From assembly GCA_000771265.1 (NCBI GenBank), contig JDUB01000014.1, positions 1 through 64,000 of the forward strand: a stretch of DNA of 64,000 nucleotides. The letters run 5' to 3'. Shown one piece after another: positions 34,829 through 42,132 of this stretch; within the stretch, counting starts at the first letter, position 1, and every line of letters begins with the position of its first letter. The translations under genes and the position numbers were made by a program. The notes beneath the pieces were generated by a model that saw only the letters and a list, made by a program, of their open reading frames with translations, ran no database searches and was not told the DNA's origin. This DNA is from Bifidobacterium thermophilum DSM 20210 (GTDB taxonomy: Bacteria; Actinomycetota; Actinomycetes; Actinomycetales; Bifidobacteriaceae).

Positions 34829-35301
34829 ATCGCAAACCTACTCGAAGAATTATCTAATAGTTGCAAAATACATTAAAGAATATCATGCTACCCCTGTAAA
34901 TACTAACGTAGATCCATTCATCACAGATTTATCCTACGACCCCCAATTCTATCGTAAAATCCGTTGCTCAGTAACAAAAAACTCTCTCAGAGGCGGAAAG
35001 TCGAACAATCATCGTGAAATATCAGCAGGGCAAATCTACCTACGAGTTAGCATGGGAATTTGGCTGCCATAGAGCGACTATTCGCAGAGTTTTAAAAGAC
35101 AACGGAATTGAAGTCACGAACCAATGCGCCAAGAAGAAAGTCCTCGCCGAGATGATTATGCAGATGTACTCAGAATGGTATAAACCGCAGGGAATAGGGG
35201 AAGCGCTTGGAGTGAGCGCCGACACTGTCGGACGTATCTTACATGACAATAATGTCTGTATCTGCAAGAGCTGGGAGTGTCCGAAAAGTAGAATGATATA
35301 A
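34821..35301 (+). pseudogene. Recombinase-type HTH protein gene with a frameshift
   Basis: A GTG at 34821, with AGGAGGA seven bases upstream inside the repeat, opens a frame (VELSQTYSKNYLIVAKYIK...) that continues sensibly only if one base is dropped in the A6 run at 34976-34981. The next frame then reads TLSEAESRTIIVKYQQGKS, TYELAWEFGCHRATIRRVLKDNGI, then a second helix-turn-helix (GIGEALGVSADTVGRILHDNN). These resemble the C-terminal HTH of resolvases and invertases. The joined product would be about 159 residues. It has no catalytic serine domain. GTG 35014 could give a separate 95-residue HTH protein. Confidence 0.6.
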
Positions 35302-35408
35302 AATATATGAGTTATTAGGAGAACGCTTCTCCGCGGTGTCATTGCTCATGTACGCCTGCATTGATACCAAGTATTAAATGGCGACAAGGTTACAAAGGAG
35401 TGATTAAC

Positions 35409-36263
35409 ATGGAAATTATCAGATTAAATGATCTGCTCCAATTAACGAGGGAAGAAATTGACAGAACAAAAATCCGTTTCATGGTGCCCAGTAGTGGTAT
35501 TGATTTCAACCCGAACGCCGACGCCGAAGATCCATCTAAACAAGATAAGATTAACCTTATCGATCTTGTATATAACAACGAAAAAAAGAATTTCACAGAT
35601 GGAGTTATCGCAATAGGCTTCATTCGAATCCGCGACGATTATTGGCTAATGACCGGAATTGTCAAAGTCATAAAAGATAATGGCCTGGCTCAACCAGCGA
35701 CAGCTGAGTATTTGACCAAGAAGTACAACTTCAGATTGGTTGTAAGATATCATAAGAACTCTCAGAATGGCATTCGTTTAGCGAAGGGTATCATCGATGA
35801 TCTTGAAGTTATCGAAGTCTGGAACTCAGACAAGACCCTGAACGATAAAACCTTCCCTGGATACAAGAACGTATCCGTAAGTTACCGCGAATTAAAGAAA
35901 AAACTTGAATCCTCAGAATGGCGCACAGCCTTACGCTGTCGCAAAGGCATTTATCTAATTACAGATAAAAATACCGGAAAGCTTTATGTCGGCTCAGCAT
36001 ATGGAGCAAATGGTATTCTGGGCCGCTGGGAAACCTACATAAAGAGCGGCTACGATAAAAACGAAGTCGAAAACGGCGAATATCCGAACAAAAACCTACG
36101 GGAGCTAGTAAACGAAAAGGGGCTCTCGTATATTCAAGACAATTTCCAATACACCATCCTCGAAACCTTCACCGATGATGTTCCCGACGAGTATATAATT
36201 GCAAGGGAATCTTGGTGGAAAGAAGCCCTGCAAAGTAGGAAATTTGGATACAACGCCAACTAA
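35409..36263 (+). CDS. GIY-YIG nuclease family protein
   Basis: 284 residues, AT-rich and with codon use unlike the flanks, so probably acquired. The N-terminal ~175 residues form a domain I do not recognise (MEIIRLNDLLQLTREEIDRTKIRF, then a beta-rich part with DDYWLMTGIVKVI). The C-terminal GIY-YIG domain has GIYLI at 180-184, YVGSA at 194-198, the catalytic Arg in GRW (206) and a metal-binding Glu in ARESWW (267). It should cut DNA. An AAGGAG site precedes the ATG. As the only clear enzyme of the element it may serve in mobility or in defence. Confidence 0.85.
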   Translation: MEIIRLNDLLQLTREEIDRTKIRFMVPSSGIDFNPNADAEDPSKQDKINLIDLVYNNEKKNFTDGVIAIGFIRIRDDYWLMTGIVKVIKDNGLAQPATAEYLTKKYNFRLVVRYHKNSQNGIRLAKGIIDDLEVIEVWNSDKTLNDKTFPGYKNVSVSYRELKKKLESSEWRTALRCRKGIYLITDKNTGKLYVGSAYGANGILGRWETYIKSGYDKNEVENGEYPNKNLRELVNEKGLSYIQDNFQYTILETFTDDVPDEYIIARESWWKEALQSRKFGYNAN

Positions 36264-36477
36264 AGCATGTATCGCTTGGCCGACTCATTCTTACTCGCCA
36301 TATCCTTCACAATACTAATAATCCCTTAACCGCTGAGTGGGTCGTGTGCGTCGGTGGAGGGTTGTGATTCTGTTTCTGCCGACGCTCACGGTGCTGTCAG
36401 TGTCGGCAGAGGGTCCTGACGATGCTGAGGGACGAGTCAGCGTCGGTGGAGGATTTGGCGCGATTGTGCCGGATTGA

Positions 36478-36527
36478 TAAAGAAAAACCCTCCTGCGGTG
36501 GAATGCAGGAGGGTTTTTCGTGGAGCT
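36478..36527. repeat. Right attachment-like direct repeat
   Basis: Contains the native tRNA terminator and the last seven bases of the tRNA-Ala gene. Confidence 0.8.
36483..36518 (-). terminator. Terminator of tRNA-Ala
   Basis: 14-bp perfect stem (36483-36496 with 36505-36518), eight-base loop; on the minus strand it ends in GGGTTTTT. Confidence 0.85.
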
Positions 36528-36593
36528 GATGGTAATCGAAACCACGACCTCTTCGATGCGAACGAAGCGCTCTACCAACTGAGCTACAGCCCC
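36521..36593 (-). tRNA. tRNA-Ala, anticodon CGC
   Basis: 73-base cloverleaf without encoded CCA. Acceptor GGGGCTG pairs with CAGCTCC and includes the G3-U70 pair that marks alanine tRNAs. D arm AGCTCAGTTGGTAGAGC. Anticodon arm CTTCG-TTCGCAT-CGAAG gives CGC, reading GCG. T loop TTCGATT. The discriminator is A. Its 3' end is the target of the adjoining element. Confidence 0.95.
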
Positions 36594-36628
36594 GTGTCCG
36601 GTGATTGCTCATCGAGACAACTCATCAA

Positions 36629-36657
36629 AGTCTAGTACAAGATGCCGCCAAGTGCAA
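36629..36657 (-). promoter_or_regulatory. tRNA-Ala promoter
   Basis: On the minus strand: TTGCAC (36652-36657), 17-bp spacer, TAGACT (36629-36634), about 36 bases before the mature 5' end. Confidence 0.65.
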
Positions 36658-36782
36658 TCCGGTACGGTGTCATAGGCGTGTTGCGCCTGGTTGCGCTCGG
36701 GTTACCGGCAGCCAGCCGCAACACAACAGCCGTCATGCGCAAAGTTGCCATCGCGTCAACGATGACGATGAGCACGCCTGCG

Positions 36783-37625
36783 TCAGTCCTGCGGCGTCAC
36801 CTCGGTCAGGTCGACGGCGTCCTTGACGGTTGCAGCGGCGATGGTTTCCGCGCTCAGCACGTCTGCCCCTGACAAGTCATTGGAAAGCATCTCGGCACCG
36901 GCGGCGGCACCGATACCGGCGTCAGCGGCCGCATGCCTGGCCGGTTCCGCATCGCGCCCGCGTCCGCGCCGCTTGCCGGTCTTCGCCTTGATCAGCCCGA
37001 CGAAGGTTGGCGTCAGCGAAATCAGCAGAATCGCGACGATCACCAGCTCAAAATTGTTCTGCACGAACGGAATCCCGCCGAAGAAATACCCGAGCAGCGT
37101 GAACAGGGTCGACCAGGTCAGGCCGCCCAGCACGGAGAACGGGGTGAAACGACGCCATTTCATGCCGGAAATACCGGAAATGAACGGCATGAACGTGCGG
37201 ATGAACGGGAAGAAACGCCCCAGGAACACGGCGAGCGGACCCCACTTGTCGATCATGCCTTCGGTGCGTGCGAGGCGTTCCGGCGTCATCGCCTTGACTT
37301 TACCGGATTCGATGATCCGCCGACCAAAGAAATGACCGATGAAGTAATTGCACTGGTCGCCAATGACCGGCGCGGCCCACACGACGGGCAGCAGCATATT
37401 CAGCGGGAGCGCGGCCTTGCCTGTCGTCGCATCTGCGGCGGCGAAGCACCCGGCGGCGAACAGCAGCGAATCACCGGGCAGGAACGGGAAGAACACCACG
37501 CCCGTCTCGATGAACACAATCAGGAAGATGAACCCCAACGTGGGCGCGACGCCCATGGCGATCCAGGATGCGATGGCCGCGCGCGGATCCTTGAGCAGCC
37601 GGATCAGAAAATCAATGAACCCCAT
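36783..37625 (-). CDS. DedA-family membrane protein
   Basis: 280 residues. The VTT/DedA domain spans about 20-205, with FIETGVVFFPFLPGDSLLFAAG and GRFFPFIRTFMPFISGISGMKWRRF, where the conserved Gly, Arg and Pro residues of the family are present. Members act as lipid scramblases or are linked to undecaprenyl-phosphate recycling. The C-terminal ~70 residues are basic, then Ala-rich and probably disordered. An AAGGAT site precedes the ATG at 37625; the frame is open to 37778. Monocistronic. Confidence 0.93.
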   Translation of the reverse strand: MGFIDFLIRLLKDPRAAIASWIAMGVAPTLGFIFLIVFIETGVVFFPFLPGDSLLFAAGCFAAADATTGKAALPLNMLLPVVWAAPVIGDQCNYFIGHFFGRRIIESGKVKAMTPERLARTEGMIDKWGPLAVFLGRFFPFIRTFMPFISGISGMKWRRFTPFSVLGGLTWSTLFTLLGYFFGGIPFVQNNFELVIVAILLISLTPTFVGLIKAKTGKRRGRGRDAEPARHAAADAGIGAAAGAEMLSNDLSGADVLSAETIAAATVKDAVDLTEVTPQD

Positions 37626-37825
37626 AATATCCTTGTCGAATGTCCTTGCCGGATGTTGGTGCCATATACTCGACGGCAGTACCCATCCGTCGTTCGGGTA
37701 TGTCTGTCGATTGCATGACTGCCGTTCAAGACTATCGCGCGCAGGGGGCTTCGCGGCCGCGACACCCCGCAGTTTCACACGATTATCGTATTGAAATTGC
37801 GGGTAAACCCTTGGTGTTGCTGGGG

Positions 37826-40420
37826 TTACAAATCGTATGAGGGTTTGGTGATGTCGTTCCCGTCGTTTTTCTCACCCGGACGATTGACGGCTGCCGGCGA
37901 TGCATCAGCCGCAGTCGAGCCGGATGCATCGGCCGCAGCGGAAACGCCCGCGACACCGGCTGCACCGGGTACGTCGGAAATGCCGGACGGTACGTCGACT
38001 TCTCCAGATTCCGCAGAACCCATATCAATCCCCATGGTCTCAAGCCGCATACGCATCTCCGAGGCAGTCATCATGCTCGCATATATCGTGCCTTGGGCCT
38101 CCGTGCCGCCGACTTCGTGGAGCAGCCGGGTCTGTTCAACGGTGTCAATGCCGTCGAACACGAGATGGATGCCGTCCCGGTGCGCGAACTGGACCGTACG
38201 CTTCATGATGTTCACGGCGAGCGGATTGCTGTACCCGTTGACGATGCTCGGGTCGAGTTTGATGATGTCGAGCGGGATGTTCCCCAGCGCGGAAACCTCG
38301 GAGTACGTGGTGCCCGCTTGGGTGATGGCGATGTGCACGTTGGACATGGAGGTGAGATTCTCCAGCTCATCGTCGAACTGGATTCTCGCTGTGTTCAATG
38401 CGGCTTCGCCGAATTGCAGGCAGACCGAGATATCAGGGTGGCGCTTGCGCAAGGATTCGAGATACTCGTAGAACTGGGAGTTGCCGAGTTCGCTGCCGTT
38501 GAGCGTCAAGCAGATGTTGTTCAGATCCGGCGTGATTTTGCGGAATTCCAGCAGATCCTTGACGCCGCGGTCAAGAATACCCATCGACAGTTCGCATCCC
38601 AGGCCGAGCCGTTGCGCTTCGGAGAGGACAAAATCGAAATCGAGACGATGATTACGGCTGTCAGTGATGAGCGGGAACATCTCCAGCGCGCCGATACGAT
38701 GCTGCGGCAGCGAGAATATCGGCTGGTAGAGCAGCGTCAGATGCTTCTTCTCGATGGCGTCGCGCAGCGCGTCGGACATCTCCAGATGATCTTTCGCTGA
38801 CTGTTCCTGGTTCTGCTCTGCCATGGCCGGAGTGAGCTCATGGAGACCGGCGTCAATCAGCAGCCGTGTCGCGCCTTCCTCCGACGAGGCGAAGGACAGC
38901 GATGTGGTCGTGGCAATCGAAATCGTGCCGTTGCCGGTCTGGATGGGCAGGGAAGTGTTGTCGCGCAAACGGTCGGCGAGGTTCTCGACATCGTCTTTGC
39001 TGGCGGATTCAGTGAGTACGGTGGCGAATTCTGAGCCGCTGATACGCGACAGGAACGCGTCTTCCGGCAGGATTTCGCGGATTCGATCCGCAGTGGTCCG
39101 CAGCACCAGATTGCCCACGAGCCGGCTGTAGCGTTCGTTGATGCGCCTGAACTGGTCGATGTTCAGGTAAATCACCGCGACCTTGTTGCTTGCGTTTTCG
39201 GTTTGCAGGCTCTTCAGGGTCGCGATGAACGCGGGATACGTGTATGCGCCGGTCAGCGGGTCCGTCTCGGATTCCGAGCGTAGCGTGCTCACTTCGCGGT
39301 TGACACGCAGTTCCTCATTGAGGATTGACGTGGCCGCGGCGAGCACTTCCTCGTCCGCAGGCAGGAATGGGCGGTTTAGCATGCTGCGCTCGAACACGAT
39401 GGAGTACTGGCTGCCCTGTTCCTTGATGCGCTGGGAGTGGCGGTACGAGTGGAATCGCCGGTGGTGCATCTCGTCGTCCGTCATCATGATGCAGCGGATG
39501 TTCGGCAGGGATCCGGTGATGATCTCCGCCACTTCGTGTTCCGGTCGGGCGTTCGGCAGAGGCAGGGCGTCGCTGATGTTGAGCAGGCAGCGCAGCGAAT
39601 TCTCCGCGCGCATCATGCGTCGCAGCATGTAGAAGCTCATCAGCAGCAGCGCATAGATATCCAGCAAGATGGAGAATGTCGAGCGCAAGGACGAATCGAT
39701 TATCTGCGCTTCCGAATACTGGAATACGGCAGGCAGCAGGATTGTCAGCACAATGGCGGCGAGATCGGCCAACGACAATGCGGTGATGCGGGTGATGGAA
39801 TATTCACTGAGCGATTTGGCTACCGGAACGCCGCTAATGAGATACACGACGATATCGCACAACAACCGCGCTACAGGCAGCAGCGCTGTGATGACGATGA
39901 GCGGGAAAACCCAGTCGGATTGAATGTAGTTCAACGCTGACGCTCTTGGCACCGACGAGATGAAGATTTCGCGCAGATGTGCTGGTAATTCACCGAGCAC
40001 CAGTCGTACCACAGGTATCGGCACCAGCGCGGTGCATGCGCGAATGGCGCCGATGCTCAGGCTGCGTGCCGGAATCGTGGTGCAAATCAGCGTAATGACA
40101 ATCAGCAGACTGAACAGGTGATCGAACCCACCGGTGATGAGCAGCATGGTGGTCAACAGCGGAATCGCGGTGTGGCGGCTGGCTATGGGCACTGAACTGA
40201 GCTCGGTGCTGTATGCCATGCAAATCAGGAAGCTGATCCCCGCGAGCACCACGTCGGTGGAAGTCCAGTGAATGGCGTATTGGAGCCCCGGCAAATATCC
40301 GATGAACAACGCGACCAAAATGACCAGGCACATCACGGCGAGGATGGTGGTTCTGGTGCGGCGCGGCCTGCGCGTGTCGTCCGGGCTTGTCGTGATGACG
40401 CCCTGCTGTTGTGCTGTCAT
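37826..40420 (-). CDS. Membrane GGDEF-EAL protein with degenerate catalytic motifs
   Basis: 864 residues: about eight TM segments (25-270), a linker, a GGDEF domain (~385-545), an EAL domain (~550-795) and an Ala-rich tail. Both enzyme signatures are lost. The GGDEF position reads SGSEF (461-465). In the EAL domain the motif reads ALEMF (578-582), the DDFG metal site is TQAG (700-703) and EGVET is DGIDT (756-760), although KLD (721-723) remains. It is therefore more likely a c-di-GMP sensor or pure scaffold than an enzyme. A GAAGGAACAGG site precedes the ATG. It follows the GH18 gene on the same strand, 138 bp away. Confidence 0.9.
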   Translation of the reverse strand: MTAQQQGVITTSPDDTRRPRRTRTTILAVMCLVILVALFIGYLPGLQYAIHWTSTDVVLAGISFLICMAYSTELSSVPIASRHTAIPLLTTMLLITGGFDHLFSLLIVITLICTTIPARSLSIGAIRACTALVPIPVVRLVLGELPAHLREIFISSVPRASALNYIQSDWVFPLIVITALLPVARLLCDIVVYLISGVPVAKSLSEYSITRITALSLADLAAIVLTILLPAVFQYSEAQIIDSSLRSTFSILLDIYALLLMSFYMLRRMMRAENSLRCLLNISDALPLPNARPEHEVAEIITGSLPNIRCIMMTDDEMHHRRFHSYRHSQRIKEQGSQYSIVFERSMLNRPFLPADEEVLAAATSILNEELRVNREVSTLRSESETDPLTGAYTYPAFIATLKSLQTENASNKVAVIYLNIDQFRRINERYSRLVGNLVLRTTADRIREILPEDAFLSRISGSEFATVLTESASKDDVENLADRLRDNTSLPIQTGNGTISIATTTSLSFASSEEGATRLLIDAGLHELTPAMAEQNQEQSAKDHLEMSDALRDAIEKKHLTLLYQPIFSLPQHRIGALEMFPLITDSRNHRLDFDFVLSEAQRLGLGCELSMGILDRGVKDLLEFRKITPDLNNICLTLNGSELGNSQFYEYLESLRKRHPDISVCLQFGEAALNTARIQFDDELENLTSMSNVHIAITQAGTTYSEVSALGNIPLDIIKLDPSIVNGYSNPLAVNIMKRTVQFAHRDGIHLVFDGIDTVEQTRLLHEVGGTEAQGTIYASMMTASEMRMRLETMGIDMGSAESGEVDVPSGISDVPGAAGVAGVSAAADASGSTAADASPAAVNRPGEKNDGNDITKPSYDL

Positions 40421-40558
40421 GGTACCTGTTCCTTCAGCTTCTCTTGGTCGATGTATCGATGTGCTGTTGCTGACGATGTGCTCTATCGGGATGCGCCGCT
40501 TCTGCCGTCGCTGCCGCTGTTGCGACCGTTGTTGCTGCTGTCGTCGTTGCTGGTGTCA

Positions 40559-41851
40559 TCATGCCGGCCCGATCAGTCGCCACGGGGAATCCGCGCCGGA
40601 CGCGGTGCTGTCAGGCTGCTCGCCGGTGTTGTCTGACAACGCCTCATACAAGTTGTGTTTCCAGACCACCTTGTCACCCTCGGTGTATTCGGTGGTGACG
40701 TTCCACTGCTCGTATTTGCCGCTGGGCGTGGACCAGGTCGCAGAATCCATATCGACTATGGTACCGGGGGTGCCCTTGAAGCCCGAGCTGAGCAGGGTGG
40801 CGAACTCGCCCGCGGTCTGTTTCATACCGCTACATCCGGTCTGGATGGTCTGTGTGACGGAATTCTCCCCGCACTGCTGGTCGCGGTTGAGTGACCACAT
40901 GGCCAGATGACCCAGATTCGTCTGCATGGCGAATGTGTTGACTCTTTGGGCGTCGTCAAGCGTGAGATATTCGTTGTCGGTGTCGTTCTGTCCAATCAAG
41001 ACGGTCGCGCCCATCATCTCCCAGATTTGCGAGTCGCTGAACAGCTTCCGCTTGCTGTAGAGCAGTTGTTTGTACTGTTTGTGCCCGGCATTCAGCGCTT
41101 TCTTGATGAGCTCGGACTGTGCCGTGACATTGGACGGAATATTGAAGTCCATGGTCATCAGATTCAATGTCGACAGGTTCACTCCTGCGTCGATGAAGGA
41201 GGATACGGTGTCGAGGCCGTCGGACGTCAGGCCTGACGTGCTTGCGGGCAGGGTGAGGGAGACGGTCAGCGGTTGCCCGCGCGACTTCATTTCATCTTGT
41301 ATCTCGGCGACGGCTTGTGCGCGTCTGACTGCGGATTCGCTGTAGCCATCAAGATTGTCGTTTTCAATATCGAAGTCGACCGAGGTGACATGATACCGGG
41401 AGATGACCGTCTGATATGCCTTTTTCAACGAGCTCACCGTAGTGCATTGTTCGGCGAGCTCGGTGCCTTGCTGGCCCCCGAAACTGATGGTGACCGTGCG
41501 ATTGGCGCGGAATGTGTGGGCGATGCGGCTGTCGATGTCAAGCTGGGACGACGCCTCGTTCAGCGAGTAATACCCGCCCCATGTCGGTGTGCAACCGTCT
41601 GGGGCCGTGATGAAGCTGAGAATCACGTTGTTGTATGCGGAACCGACATCGGATTCGAAAGTGTAGCTGGGTGTCGAGGTCACGTCGGCGTATCCGCCGA
41701 ACCATGGCGCAGGCAGCTTTTTCGATGCCGTCTGTGTGTATGTCAGCCACCCCCACACGCCGGCCACAATCAGGGCGGCGGAGATGAGGGCGATGCCCAG
41801 TCTCAGAAACGAGAAACGACGCCCGGGGAACAGGGGTTTCCGTGCGCTCAT
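40559..41851 (-). CDS. Secreted or anchored GH18-like glycosidase with C-terminal chitin-binding-type module
   Basis: 430 residues. An uncleaved-looking signal anchor at 13-40 exports the protein. The catalytic domain has SVDFDIEND (157-165), giving the GH18 DxDxE triad Asp159, Asp161, Glu163. The last ~55 residues (WNVTTEYTEGDKVVWKHNLYEAL...W) fit a CBM5/12 module. GH18 enzymes cut beta-1,4-GlcNAc polymers, so it may trim or release a polysaccharide made by the divergent GT2 synthase. An AAAGGAAC site precedes the ATG. Confidence 0.85.
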   Translation of the reverse strand: MSARKPLFPGRRFSFLRLGIALISAALIVAGVWGWLTYTQTASKKLPAPWFGGYADVTSTPSYTFESDVGSAYNNVILSFITAPDGCTPTWGGYYSLNEASSQLDIDSRIAHTFRANRTVTISFGGQQGTELAEQCTTVSSLKKAYQTVISRYHVTSVDFDIENDNLDGYSESAVRRAQAVAEIQDEMKSRGQPLTVSLTLPASTSGLTSDGLDTVSSFIDAGVNLSTLNLMTMDFNIPSNVTAQSELIKKALNAGHKQYKQLLYSKRKLFSDSQIWEMMGATVLIGQNDTDNEYLTLDDAQRVNTFAMQTNLGHLAMWSLNRDQQCGENSVTQTIQTGCSGMKQTAGEFATLLSSGFKGTPGTIVDMDSATWSTPSGKYEQWNVTTEYTEGDKVVWKHNLYEALSDNTGEQPDSTASGADSPWRLIGPA

Positions 41852-42132
41852 AGGGCGTTCCTTTCGTTGTCCTGCAACCCGGCGGATGATGCCTGCAAGA
41901 CGGGATTGGCAATCCCATCGGGGGTATTGATGGGGGGCATCGACGGGCCGATATCCCTATCGTACAGCGAACGGGTTTGACACTATGCCAAGAAGTGTCG
42001 GGAATGTGGGAGTATTCGTCCGCAATGACCGGTGAGACACCTCTGGTGACCAGTATTCGCGATACCGTTGGATAAGCATTCGTCGCATTCAGGTGGAACG
42101 ATACGCAGGCGGTTTGTTGATGTGATTCGTGT

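Larger units (their letters stand above)
34779..36527. mobile_element. Small AT-rich element at the 3' end of tRNA-Ala
   Basis: Two 50-bp direct repeats (34779-34828 and 36478-36527, one mismatch) bound a block whose core (about 34829-36310) is far more AT-rich than its neighbours. Each repeat contains the tRNA terminator hairpin plus the last seven bases of the tRNA gene, the usual attB geometry of tRNA-targeting elements. It contains a frameshifted HTH gene and a GIY-YIG nuclease gene. No tyrosine or serine integrase is visible. The right flank (36311-36477) is GC-rich, with two GCGTCGGTGGAGG repeats 92 bp apart. Confidence 0.75.

Noticed and set aside
34976-34982. A-AAA-AAC as a programmed -1 frameshift site
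   Set aside because: The heptamer is in phase for a -1 shift, but -1 leads to the wrong frame; joining the two parts needs +1, so mutation or slippage is likelier.
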